A DNA stretch of 6,800 nucleotides, from the NCBI GenBank assembly GCA_022701475.1, contig JAKOOI010000086.1:1-6800 (forward strand), written 5' to 3'. Origin of the DNA: Weeksellaceae bacterium. GTDB lineage: Bacteria > Bacteroidota > Bacteroidia > Flavobacteriales > Weeksellaceae. The first letter of the stretch is position 1; every line of letters begins with the position of its first letter. Below are positions 1 through 6,324 of this stretch, in pieces. A program made the position numbers and the translations under genes. The notes under the pieces are model-generated. The model was not told the origin of the DNA. It did not search any database and saw only the letters and a list, made by a program, of their open reading frames with translations.

Positions 1-752
1 TTTTCTTTTGCATTTTTCAGCGCCCGCTCCCTGGAATGGATGTCGTTCTGCAACGCCTCATTTTCAATTTCCTTCTGTGCGGCATAAAAAGCATAATTCC
101 CGCCATACGTAGAAATGCCTTGGTTGCTCAGCTCAAAAACCGTATCCGCCAGGCTCAGCAAAGCGCGGTCGTGGCTCACCATCACAACAGTTGATCTGGT
201 TCTTCCTATAAAATCATACAGCAGGTTCCGGCCTTCGACATCCAGGTGGTTGGTGGGTTCGTCGAGTAAAATGACCTCCGGTTCATGGATCATCATTCCG
301 GCGAGGAAGACTTTCGTTTTCTGCCCGCCGCTCAGGCTGCCGAGTTTCTGATCGAGCTCCAGGCTGCCGAGTTTCCAGTACTGCAAAGCCTGCCGGGAAC
401 GTTCTTCGATGTCCCAGTCGTCATTCAGTGTTTCAAAATGGGCTTCATCTGCTTCCCCGGTCGTAATTTTGTGAAGGGCCTCGAGTTTCTGACCGATGTT
501 CAGGCATCCGGCAATAGTGAAGTCATCAGAATTCCCGGACATCTGCGGGACATAAAACCATTCACCGTGAATGTTTACGCTGCCGTGAATGGGTTCAAGG
601 ACTCCCGAGATTATTTTCAGCAGGGTGGATTTTCCCGTGCCGTTGTTCCCGACCAGGGCGGACTTTGAACTCGAGGGTATCGTTACATCAATAGAATTGA
701 ATAGCAGGTCTCCCGCAGGAAACCCAAAGGATATATCGTGTAGAAAAATCAT
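1..752 (-). CDS. ABC-F family ATPase, N-terminal part (runs off the left edge)
   Basis: The first 250 residues are visible, starting at the ATG at 752 and read leftwards with no stop. They form one complete ABC domain: Walker A GNNGTGKST (about 35-43), Q-loop Q70 in FYVPQ, signature LSGGQ (140-144), Walker B and D-loop ILLDEPTNHLD (161-171) and the switch histidine in VSHDR (H194). From about residue 225 a charged helical stretch begins that should be the inter-domain linker; the second ABC domain lies outside the window. There are no membrane segments, as expected for ABC-F proteins, which are soluble and act on the ribosome, either as translation factors (EttA/Uup type) or by protecting it from antibiotics (Vga/Msr type). 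The visible part does not decide between these roles. The start follows an A/G-rich AAAGAAAGAAATC and is preceded by a flavobacterial promoter about 110 bases upstream. Family confidence is high; the specific role is unknown. Confidence 0.93.
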   Translation of the reverse strand, partial: MIFLHDISFGFPAGDLLFNSIDVTIPSSSKSALVGNNGTGKSTLLKIISGVLEPIHGSVNIHGEWFYVPQMSGNSDDFTIAGCLNIGQKLEALHKITTGEADEAHFETLNDDWDIEERSRQALQYWKLGSLELDQKLGSLSGGQKTKVFLAGMMIHEPEVILLDEPTNHLDVEGRNLLYDFIGRTRSTVVMVSHDRALLSLADTVFELSNQGISTYGGNYAFYAAQKEIENEALQNDIHSRERALKNAKE

Positions 753-860
753 GATTTCTTTCTTTATAATTTAAAACTTCAACAACACATCAGATGATTG
801 CTGACTATATCTGAAAGAAACTGAATCCTACATCCTGATAATTTTTTGGTTTACGAATGA

Positions 861-888
861 CAAAGGTAGGAATTTTTATTGATTCCAA
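861..888 (-). promoter_or_regulatory. Flavobacteria-type promoter for the ABC-F gene
   Basis: On the minus strand TACCTTTG (868-861) matches the flavobacterial -7 consensus TAnnTTTG exactly. A TTG (888-886) lies 17 bases upstream, within the spacing known for this promoter class. Transcription would start near 855, leaving a leader of about 100 bases before the ATG at 752. The leader contains a modest inverted repeat (TCAGAT at 790-795, ATCTGA at 809-814). Confidence 0.6.
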
Positions 889-980
889 AAATCTTCAACC
901 GCCGGTATGAGCTCACGGCCGGCATTTTCTGCACGCCGGCAGGTAAACTTCCGGCATCCGTTTTTCCTTTCTTTTTTTAA

Positions 981-1064
981 GGAGCTTTTTCCCGCTTTCT
1001 GCTGTATCTTTTTTCGCCCGGCTTTTCCCGCTCCCAAAAAAGGATGCCGCGGCAATCGGGGCTG
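981..1064 (-). ncRNA. Candidate structured RNA or dispersed intergenic element (minus strand)
   Basis: Read on the minus strand, the element begins AGCCCCGATTGCCGCGGCAT and ends AAAGCGGGAAAAAGCTCC. Two nested helices can be drawn: an outer one, AGC with GCT and CCCG with CGGG (an A-run bulged out), and an inner one, CTTTTTT with AAAAAAG extended by ATC with GAT. The inner helix is capped by a GC-rich loop (about 1015-1035). The pattern of AGCCCCGAT, GGCATCCTTTT, then AAAAGATA, AGCGG and AGCTCC resembles an element I recall as frequent between genes in Flavobacterium and Chryseobacterium. Flavo-1 RNA in Rfam is a family to test it against; I do not claim a match. No clear T-run terminator follows, and I found no promoter just before it. 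Confidence 0.42.
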
Positions 1065-1213
1065 GGGTTTTCGTCATTCTTTTCTAAATTGGGTGTAAAA
1101 CGGCCAACTCCGGAGCCCCAATCATCCGTTTCACCGTCTTGTCAATAAGATAAAGTAAAACCCTTCTATTGTCTCAGAAACCGGCCAGCTCATGCTTATC
1201 CGGTACTGAAGCT

Positions 1214-1264
1214 CCTAAAGCCAACCCCAAAACCCTTACACCCTAAAACTCTAAAACCCTAAAA
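1214..1264. repeat. Short tandem array with 7- and 8-base period, CYCTAAAA words
   Basis: Three abutting 8-base copies, CCCTAAAA (1241-1248), CTCTAAAA (1249-1256) and CCCTAAAA (1257-1264), follow a more degenerate C/A-rich stretch that can be read with 7-base period from 1214 (CCTAAAG, CCAACCC, CAAAACC, CTTACAC, CCTAAAA). The array ends about 45 bases before the -7 box of hpt. Unlike the arrays between hpt, adk and obg, I see no inverted partner arm. Confidence 0.6.
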
Positions 1265-1308
1265 CACAAACCCAACCAAACTCATAAAAAACTTTCATCA
1301 AAAATCCG

Positions 1309-1316
1309 TAACTTTG
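1309..1316 (+). promoter_or_regulatory. -7 box of the hpt promoter
   Basis: TAACTTTG fits the flavobacterial -7 consensus TAnnTTTG exactly. I found no TTG at the expected distance upstream, so the -33 part is weak or degenerate. Transcription would start near 1322, giving a very short leader before the ATG at 1335. The box covers the TTG at 1314 that would otherwise serve as an upstream start codon, which argues that the TTG is not used. Confidence 0.55.
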
Positions 1317-1334
1317 CCGACTACTAAAATTTTT

Positions 1335-1889
1335 ATGGAGAGTATTAAAGTTCACGACAAGACTTTTGTTCCTTATTTAGAGGATGCCGAAATTCAGGAG
1401 ATTGTAAAAGCAACGGCTTTAAAGATTTATGAAGACTATAAGGACGAGGTTCCTGTTTTTATCGGGGTACTGAACGGAGTTATTATGTTCTTTTCAGACC
1501 TGCTGAAGCATTATCCCGGGCCTTGTGAGATCGCCTTTATCCAGATGAGCTCTTACGCAGGAACGGAATCCACCGGCATTGTGTACCAGAAAATGGAGCT
1601 GACCAAAGATGTGAAAGACCGCCACATTATCCTGGTGGAAGACATCGTAGATACAGGAAACACCGTGGAAAGCCTGTTCAAGTATTTCAACGAGACCCAG
1701 CGTCCGAAATCCGTAAAGATCGCGTCATTCTTACTGAAGCCGGAAGTATACAAGAAAGATTTCAAACTGGATTATATCGGGAAGGAGATCCCCAATAAAT
1801 TTGTTCTCGGCTACGGACTGGATTATGATGAACTGGGAAGGAACCTCCCGAACCTGTACCAGCTGGAAGACGGGCAGATCAACCATTAA
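1335..1889 (+). CDS. hpt: Hypoxanthine phosphoribosyltransferase
   Basis: A cytoplasmic purine-salvage enzyme that joins hypoxanthine (often also guanine) to PRPP to give IMP or GMP. The 184 residues are close to the usual length. Visible motifs are the LNG segment (46-48) that contacts pyrophosphate, the flexible-loop signature MSSYAGTESTG (71-81), the PRPP-binding loop VEDIVDTGNT (101-110) with its two acidic residues, a lysine in SFLLKPE (K136) placed like the purine-contacting lysine of the family, and GYGLDYDE (159-166) near the C-terminus. I chose ATG 1335; an in-frame TTG at 1314 would add seven residues but lies inside the promoter -7 box. The gene is followed by adk after 156 bases filled with heptamer repeats. 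Hpt and adenylate kinase both act on purine nucleotides, so the order makes metabolic sense. Confidence 0.95.
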   Translation: MESIKVHDKTFVPYLEDAEIQEIVKATALKIYEDYKDEVPVFIGVLNGVIMFFSDLLKHYPGPCEIAFIQMSSYAGTESTGIVYQKMELTKDVKDRHIILVEDIVDTGNTVESLFKYFNETQRPKSVKIASFLLKPEVYKKDFKLDYIGKEIPNKFVLGYGLDYDELGRNLPNLYQLEDGQINH

Positions 1890-1890
1890 A

Positions 1891-2038
1891 TGCTGTTGGC
1901 TATTGGCTGATGGCTTTTAGCTTAAAAAGTAAAATAAATAAAGAAATAAATTTAATAATAACTTAAAAATGCTAAAGGCAAAAGCAAATACGCTGACGGT
2001 AAGAGCCAGAAGCTAGAGGCCAGCTGCCAGAAGCCCTA
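1891..2038. repeat. Inverted heptamer tandem arrays filling the hpt-adk gap
   Basis: The left arm (1891-1923) reads in 7-base register: TGCTGTT, GGCTATT, GGCTGAT, GGCTTTT, AGCTT. The right arm (1969-2038) has ten units in strict 7-base register, including AGGCAAA, AGCCAGA, AGCTAGA, GGCCAGC, TGCCAGA and AGCCCTA. The right-arm theme AGCCANA is the reverse complement of the left-arm theme, so a transcript could fold back on itself. An A/T-rich core of 45 bases (1924-1968) separates the arms. The left arm begins one base after the hpt stop and the right arm ends seven bases before the adk ATG, leaving no room for a normal ribosome binding site. Confidence 0.75.
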
Positions 2039-2045
2039 AACCATT

Positions 2046-2624
2046 ATGATAAACATTGTTCTGTTCGGCCCTCCGGGAAGCGGAAAAGGTACACAAGCGC
2101 AAAACTTAATCGAGAAATTCAACTTGAAGCAGATCTCAACGGGTGACCTTTTCAGATTCAACATGAAAAATGACACCGAGCTCGGGAAACTGGCCAAATC
2201 GTACATCGATAAAGGAGAATTGGTTCCGGATCAGGTAACTACCGATATGCTGATCGATGAGATCAGGAAACCGACCGAGGCTGCAGGATTTATTTTCGAC
2301 GGGTATCCGAGAACGGCCGTTCAGACGGAAGCCCTGGAAAAGATCGTAAAGGAGGAGCTGGATAATGAGATCGATGTTTGCCTGTCATTGGTGGTTGAAG
2401 ATTCCATCCTGGAGGAAAGACTGCTGAAAAGAGGCGAAATCAGCGGAAGATCAGATGACAGCAATGTAGAGATCATCCGGAACAGAATAAAAGAATACTA
2501 CGCGAAAACAGCAGAAGTGGCCGAGCTGTACAAGCAGCAGGGCAAATATGTGGAGATCAACGGTGTCGGCGACATCAGTGAAATCTCCGAAAAGCTTTTT
2601 GCTGAGGTAGAAAAAGTAAAATAG
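2046..2624 (+). CDS. adk: Adenylate kinase, short-LID form
   Basis: Catalyses ATP + AMP to 2 ADP in the cytoplasm and so sets the adenylate balance. The 192 residues carry the P-loop GPPGSGKGTQ (8-17), the AMP-site motif STGDLFR (31-37), DGYPRT (85-90) and the LID-flanking arginines in KRGEISGRSDD (128-138). The LID is short: the roughly 27-residue insertion of long-form enzymes (with or without a zinc site) is absent, as in several Bacteroidota and the eukaryotic AK1 type. The ATG at 2046 places the P-loop at its usual distance from the N-terminus. Both flanking gaps consist of inverted heptamer arrays, and no TAnnTTTG box was found in either, so transcription from the hpt promoter through adk is the simplest reading. 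Confidence 0.96.
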   Translation: MINIVLFGPPGSGKGTQAQNLIEKFNLKQISTGDLFRFNMKNDTELGKLAKSYIDKGELVPDQVTTDMLIDEIRKPTEAAGFIFDGYPRTAVQTEALEKIVKEELDNEIDVCLSLVVEDSILEERLLKRGEISGRSDDSNVEIIRNRIKEYYAKTAEVAELYKQQGKYVEINGVGDISEISEKLFAEVEKVK

Positions 2625-2697
2625 TTAAAAGTTATGGGTGATGAGTTATAAGTTTTTACAATTCATAGCTCATGCTTCATAACTCATAACTCATAAT
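2625..2697. repeat. Inverted heptamer tandem arrays filling the adk-obg gap
   Basis: The left arm (2625-2652) reads TTAAAAG, TTATGGG, TGATGAG, TTATAAG. The right arm (2663-2697) reads TCATAGC, TCATGCT, TCATAAC, TCATAAC, TCATAAT. The left theme TTATGAG is the reverse complement of the right theme CTCATAA, so the arms can pair around a core of about 10 bases. The array starts directly after the adk TAG and ends eight bases before the obg ATG. The design is that of the hpt-adk gap, but the heptamer is unrelated. Confidence 0.8.
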
Positions 2698-2705
2698 TAT
2701 AAGAA

Positions 2706-3689
2706 ATGTCAAATTTTGTAGATTACGTAAAGATTCATTGTAAAAGCGGGCACGGAGGAGCAGGTTCTGCGCATCTCCGCCGTGAAAAATATATTCCCAA
2801 AGGCGGGCCTGACGGCGGCGACGGCGGCCGCGGCGGCCACGTTATCATGAAAGGAAATGCCAACGAATGGACTTTACTTCCCCTGCGATATACCCGGCAC
2901 GTAAAGGCAGAGCGCGGGGAAAACGGAGGGAAAAACCAGCTTACCGGAGCTTACGGAGCCGATGTGTATATTGAAGTTCCGATCGGGACCATTGCCAAAA
3001 ATGAAGACGGCGAAATCATCGGTGAAATTATGGAAGACGGCCAGGAAATCATCCTGATGGAAGGCGGAATGGGCGGAAAAGGAAACGAGCATTTCAAGTC
3101 GTCCACCAACCAGACCCCAAGATTTGCCCAGCCCGGAATGGACGGACAGGAAGGCTACGTGGTCTTCGAACTGAAGATCCTTGCCGATGTGGGACTCGTA
3201 GGATTCCCGAATGCCGGGAAATCCACCCTGCTGGCTTCTGTTTCTGCAGCAAAACCGAAAATTGCCAACTATGCCTTTACCACCCTGACTCCGAACCTGG
3301 GGATTGTGGATTACCGGAACTACAAATCCTTCGTGATGGCCGATATTCCGGGGATCATCGAAGGCGCTGCGGAAGGGAAAGGATTAGGACACCGTTTCCT
3401 GCGTCATATTGAAAGAAACTCCATCCTGCTTTTCCTCATTCCTTCTGATTCCGAGGACCATTTCCAGGAATTTAAAATCCTTGAAAACGAGCTGAAGGAA
3501 TACAACCCGGAACTGCTGGATAAGGATTTTATCATTTCGGTTTCAAAATCCGATCTTCTGGATGACGAGCTGAAAAAGGAAATCTCCGCCGAATTCCCTG
3601 AAAACAAGCAGCCGCTCTTCTTTTCCGGTGTTACCGGCGAAGGGCTTACGGAACTGAAAGATGCCATCTGGAAACAGCTGCACGGATAA
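2706..3689 (+). CDS. obg: Obg family GTPase (ObgE/CgtA), short form
   Basis: An essential-type GTPase that binds the large ribosomal subunit and acts in its maturation and in stress responses. The 327 residues show the glycine-rich Obg fold at the N-terminus (about 1-158, with runs such as [12 protein letters not shown] near 33-44) and then the G domain: G1 GFPNAGKST (166-174), switch I FTTLTPN (191-197), G3 DIPG (213-216), G4 SKSD (280-283) and G5 SGVTG (307-311). G4 has serine where the usual motif is NKxD, and G5 has glycine where alanine is common. The protein ends right after the G domain, without the C-terminal OCT domain found in Bacillus Obg; this short architecture is common. The ATG at 2706 starts the typical MxNFVDxVKI opening. 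It is the last gene before a strong terminator. Confidence 0.96.
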   Translation: MSNFVDYVKIHCKSGHGGAGSAHLRREKYIPKGGPDGGDGGRGGHVIMKGNANEWTLLPLRYTRHVKAERGENGGKNQLTGAYGADVYIEVPIGTIAKNEDGEIIGEIMEDGQEIILMEGGMGGKGNEHFKSSTNQTPRFAQPGMDGQEGYVVFELKILADVGLVGFPNAGKSTLLASVSAAKPKIANYAFTTLTPNLGIVDYRNYKSFVMADIPGIIEGAAEGKGLGHRFLRHIERNSILLFLIPSDSEDHFQEFKILENELKEYNPELLDKDFIISVSKSDLLDDELKKEISAEFPENKQPLFFSGVTGEGLTELKDAIWKQLHG

Positions 3690-3710
3690 TATTCCGGTAC
3701 GGATAAAACA

Positions 3711-3745
3711 AAAGGAGAAACATTACTGTTTCTCCTTTCTTATTT
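3711..3745. terminator. Bidirectional intrinsic terminator between obg and the convergent surface-protein gene
   Basis: A perfect 12-base-pair stem, AAAGGAGAAACA (3711-3722) and TGTTTCTCCTTT (3727-3738), closes a TTAC loop. On the plus strand it is followed by CTTATTT; on the minus strand by TGTTTTATCC. It lies 21 bases after the obg stop and 31 bases from the stop of the convergent gene, so it can serve both. Confidence 0.85.
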
Positions 3746-3769
3746 ACCGTCATGTTATACGCCAGACAT

Positions 3770-5440
3770 TTACTTTTTAATGAATTTCTTCGTTATTTTC
3801 CCGTCTTTGGTTTCTATGGTGATAAGGTAGGCTCCGGCCGGAAGATTTTTAACATCTACCGTCTTCCCGCTCAGGCTCACCGCCACTTTCTTTCCTGAAA
3901 GGTCATAAATATTTATATTTTCAACCGCGGCGGAAGATTGTATGGTGAGAACATCTGAAACAGGGTTCGGATACACCTCTGCCTTCGTAATCATCTGATC
4001 TGGTTTATCCAGATCGATTTTCAGAGAAACAGGACGTGAGAAATAGGTATTCCTCTTTTCTTGCCGGCTTACACTTCCGCAGGCTTTTATTTCAGCAAGA
4101 AGAACAGCGCCCGATTTAATAAAGGTATCCGGTCTGAATGTAATGCTGTTTCCTGCTTTCATATGAATGTTCTGTCCGGAACTGATTTCATAGGCATCCT
4201 GAGTAACAATATAATCTGAAACCTGATAGGTATGGTTTGCAGCGGTTTCAGGAGTGGTCAGCGTTTTGTTATTAAGACATTCCGGACCAAAAGTGTTTAC
4301 AAATTCCGGTAACTTATAATACGTATTTTTACCGGCCAGATACAGGCTGTTCAGGTCCACCGTGCTTGATCCGTAGGTGTCAGGATTTGTGATTTTGCTT
4401 AAATAGGAATATCCCGAGAAAGCCACATAAACATCACCATACCTGTTTCTCTGCAGGCCTGTACATTCGAAATTAGGATCCGCATTATTGTAGATCTGCT
4501 GATAAACCGGCGAAGAGACTGAATTCTGGAGATCTACGGCAAACATTTTTGAATCGTAGTTCCTGCCTATATATAAAATAGAGGCGTTTCTGTTGAATTC
4601 CCCCACTGTGGGATACTGGCTCGAAATGGTAATTTCATATTGCCCGGTAATCATTCCCGTTGAATTATTATATGACATCACCTTTGAAGTCGGAGTGCCA
4701 TGCCACATACTCATAAACAGATAATTTGAAAAGCTTCCGCCGCTAAGTGCAGGGGATGACTTTATCGCTGTTGAATAAAGAGTGGATGTCGTAGGCTGTG
4801 TAAAACTAAGGTTACTCGATACCGGAGTGCCTGCTATCCCCTGGCTGTTTACAAGATAGCTGTAAAGTTTAGTCTCATTATGAGTAATCAGCCAGAAAGA
4901 TTGACCATCACTGTGCTTTACAATAGTAGTAGCCGGTGAGAAATTGGTCGACTGGTAATTACCGAAAATGATAACCTCCTTAGCATTCCCTACCACAACT
5001 CCGGCAGGCTGACCGTTGATAAGGTTACCCTGCGACATATCTATGATAGAATAGGTTAAAAACTCGGGATCGGCGGTGGAATTATTGACATCCCTTGTTT
5101 TCACCATAAACAGATAGTACAGGTTGCTGTTGGCAGGATGCTGCGCTATACTGATGCTCCAGACGGCTCCATTCTGCATTGTTCCGTTCTGCATTACCTG
5201 ATGATCTCTGGTATACACTTTATTCCCGTTGGTATAAAACAGCAGCTGCCCGCTGCTGTCACTTACGGAACCGCTGACAGCAGTTAAAGGCATTTGGCTA
5301 TTGGTAAGCGCTGCCGGTAATGCCGGGTTTGAAAAGTTTACGGCAGCATTTCCTCCGAAATACCAGTTGTCATTTTCCCCTTGCGAAAATGCAAGCATTG
5401 GCAGCAGTGCCGTCAGTATCGTTATATAAAATTTTTTCAT
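3770..5440 (-). CDS. Exported beta-propeller-like surface protein with a T9SS type A sorting domain
   Basis: A 556-residue predicted cell-surface or secreted protein. It has a Sec signal peptide (MKKFYITILTALLPMLAFSQ, cut near 19-20) followed by a long region that starts NWYFGGNAAVNFS (25-37) and contains blade-like stretches such as GQLLFYTNGNKVYTRDH (64-80) and GLQRNRYGDVYVA (328-340), as in Bacteroidota proteins predicted to be beta-propellers. A smaller module follows (about 405-454) with IHMKAGNSITFRPDTF and a late cysteine. The C-terminal 68 residues (489-556) are a type A sorting domain: VYPNPVSD, IYDLSGKKV, NLPAGAYLI and the basic end KKFIKK. This domain directs cargo through the type IX system, where it is normally removed. 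I prefer ATG 5440; the in-frame TTG at 5446 would add only two residues. The start lies 21 bases after the upstream stop, so the pair is probably one operon. The ligand or substrate is unknown. Confidence 0.85.
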   Translation of the reverse strand: MKKFYITILTALLPMLAFSQGENDNWYFGGNAAVNFSNPALPAALTNSQMPLTAVSGSVSDSSGQLLFYTNGNKVYTRDHQVMQNGTMQNGAVWSISIAQHPANSNLYYLFMVKTRDVNNSTADPEFLTYSIIDMSQGNLINGQPAGVVVGNAKEVIIFGNYQSTNFSPATTIVKHSDGQSFWLITHNETKLYSYLVNSQGIAGTPVSSNLSFTQPTTSTLYSTAIKSSPALSGGSFSNYLFMSMWHGTPTSKVMSYNNSTGMITGQYEITISSQYPTVGEFNRNASILYIGRNYDSKMFAVDLQNSVSSPVYQQIYNNADPNFECTGLQRNRYGDVYVAFSGYSYLSKITNPDTYGSSTVDLNSLYLAGKNTYYKLPEFVNTFGPECLNNKTLTTPETAANHTYQVSDYIVTQDAYEISSGQNIHMKAGNSITFRPDTFIKSGAVLLAEIKACGSVSRQEKRNTYFSRPVSLKIDLDKPDQMITKAEVYPNPVSDVLTIQSSAAVENINIYDLSGKKVAVSLSGKTVDVKNLPAGAYLITIETKDGKITKKFIKK

Positions 5441-5461
5441 GTTCAAATTTTATAGAGTTCA

Positions 5462-6253
5462 TTATTTCACTTTTTGTTCCAAAGCGTCGATTCTTTTCTG
5501 CTGTTCAATGGAGTATAAAGTAAGTTCTTCAATTTTCTTGAGCAGAAGAATATTCATTTCCTTTAATTCGATTCCGTTTTTAATGGCTTCTTCCGTGCTC
5601 GGAACTTCAGGAAGATGGCCGTTCTCGGAAATGAATGCTTCTACTTTGTGCAGCGGCATCAACTGATAGTCTTTCTTGAAAACGTAATCTGCCCAGCCAT
5701 TGCTTGCAGCAACATCCACTTTCACTTTTTCTGTCCTGATCCCGTCTTTTACAAATAATCGGTATCCGGCACAGTCTGCACAATTATAGTTGGTGGTTCC
5801 GAATGCCGCTTTGCCGCTTGCCCGTACGGTGAACATCGGAGCAGCCCAGTCATTCAGGACAGGTGGTGCAGAAGCGGTAATCAATCCTACATCGTTAGGC
5901 TGATATTTATCATACATGAGCCAGAGCAGGTCAAACCCTGTACCCACATTAGGCGTATTGTTTCTTATCTGCACTGCGTCACTGTTTACATTACCCAGGA
6001 ATTGTGTCCTTCCGTGGGCCTGAAAGGTAACGCCGGGATCATTGGGTGCGCCGCCGACCGCTACGTTGCCTGCTGCGCTGATCCGCATTCTTTCAGAATT
6101 ATTGGTTTTGATTACAAGATCCTGACTGTCTGAAGTCCCTACATAATTGGTACCCGCAGTGGTTCCTGCATTTCCGGTCAGGTTCCAGGATTGTGACTGT
6201 GCATTTGCTGTAATACCGATAACAGCAGCTAACAAAACGATTGTTTTTTTCAT
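5462..6253 (-). CDS. Exported tail-fibre-like protein with C-terminal coiled coil
   Basis: A 263-residue protein with a signal peptide (MKKTIVLLAAVIGITANA, cut likely after A18). The next part resembles the repeating beta stretches of bacteroidotal tail-fibre-like proteins: GTSDSQDLVIKTNNSERMRIS (39-59) followed by AAGNVAVGG (60-68), then FTVRASGKAAFGTT (141-154), then a CADC pair (C158, C161) leading into GYRLFVKDGIRTEKVKV (163-179). The C-terminus has the family-typical block WADYVFKKDYQLMPL (187-201), ENGHLPEVPSTEEA (210-223), and then a leucine/isoleucine heptad region (about 229-263) that should form a coiled coil, probably a trimer. It resembles the stalk around intramolecular chaperone (peptidase S74) domains, but I see no catalytic part of S74 and do not claim one. 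It lies 71 bases after the broken T9SS gene and 21 bases before the propeller-like gene, which suggests joint transcription. The function is unknown; an adhesive or structural surface role is an inference. Confidence 0.75.
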   Translation of the reverse strand: MKKTIVLLAAVIGITANAQSQSWNLTGNAGTTAGTNYVGTSDSQDLVIKTNNSERMRISAAGNVAVGGAPNDPGVTFQAHGRTQFLGNVNSDAVQIRNNTPNVGTGFDLLWLMYDKYQPNDVGLITASAPPVLNDWAAPMFTVRASGKAAFGTTNYNCADCAGYRLFVKDGIRTEKVKVDVAASNGWADYVFKKDYQLMPLHKVEAFISENGHLPEVPSTEEAIKNGIELKEMNILLLKKIEELTLYSIEQQKRIDALEQKVK

Positions 6254-6324
6254 GATTGCTTATTAATTTAGATGATAATTTTTAATGATAAAATTTGATG
6301 ATGCTTTCCTGTTCTACCCATTCT
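6254..6324. other. Short gap between the broken T9SS gene and the tail-fibre-like gene
   Basis: This 71-base A/T-rich gap contains neither a TAnnTTTG box on the minus strand nor a convincing hairpin terminator. Joint transcription of the three surface-protein genes from a promoter beyond the right edge is therefore the simplest reading. Confidence 0.4.

Larger units (their letters stand above)
753..1334. other. Divergent intergenic region between ABC-F and hpt
   Basis: This 582-base stretch has no convincing gene. From left to right it holds the ABC-F leader and promoter, a GC-rich patch (902-956) with CCGGYA words at 902, 919, 936 and 951, a candidate structured element read on the minus strand (about 981-1064), roughly 150 bases in which I recognise nothing (1065-1213), a short tandem array of CYCTAAAA words (1214-1264) and the hpt promoter. 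A 63-codon plus-strand frame at 907-1098 crosses the structured element and is probably not a gene. Confidence 0.7.

Noticed and set aside
115..774. Three overlapping plus-strand open frames over the ABC-F gene
   Set aside because: They lie opposite a gene with all ABC motifs and show no domain of their own.
907..1098. 63-codon plus-strand open frame
   Set aside because: It runs antisense through the structured element, has low-complexity F/R/P-rich sequence, no promoter and no recognisable family features.
1241..1264. Telomere-like CCCTAAA repeat
   Set aside because: Only three units with an 8-base period in a bacterial intergenic region; the likeness to plant telomere repeats is coincidental.
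1314..1334. TTG start for hpt adding seven residues
   Set aside because: The TTG lies inside the TAACTTTG promoter box, and the extra residues are not typical of the family; ATG 1335 gives the usual length.
1890..2045. CRISPR array
   Set aside because: The units are 7 bases long, abutting and diverged, with no spacers and no cas genes nearby.
5441..5446. TTG start for the propeller-like protein adding two residues
   Set aside because: ATG 5440 directly begins a typical MKKF signal peptide, so the TTG is not needed.
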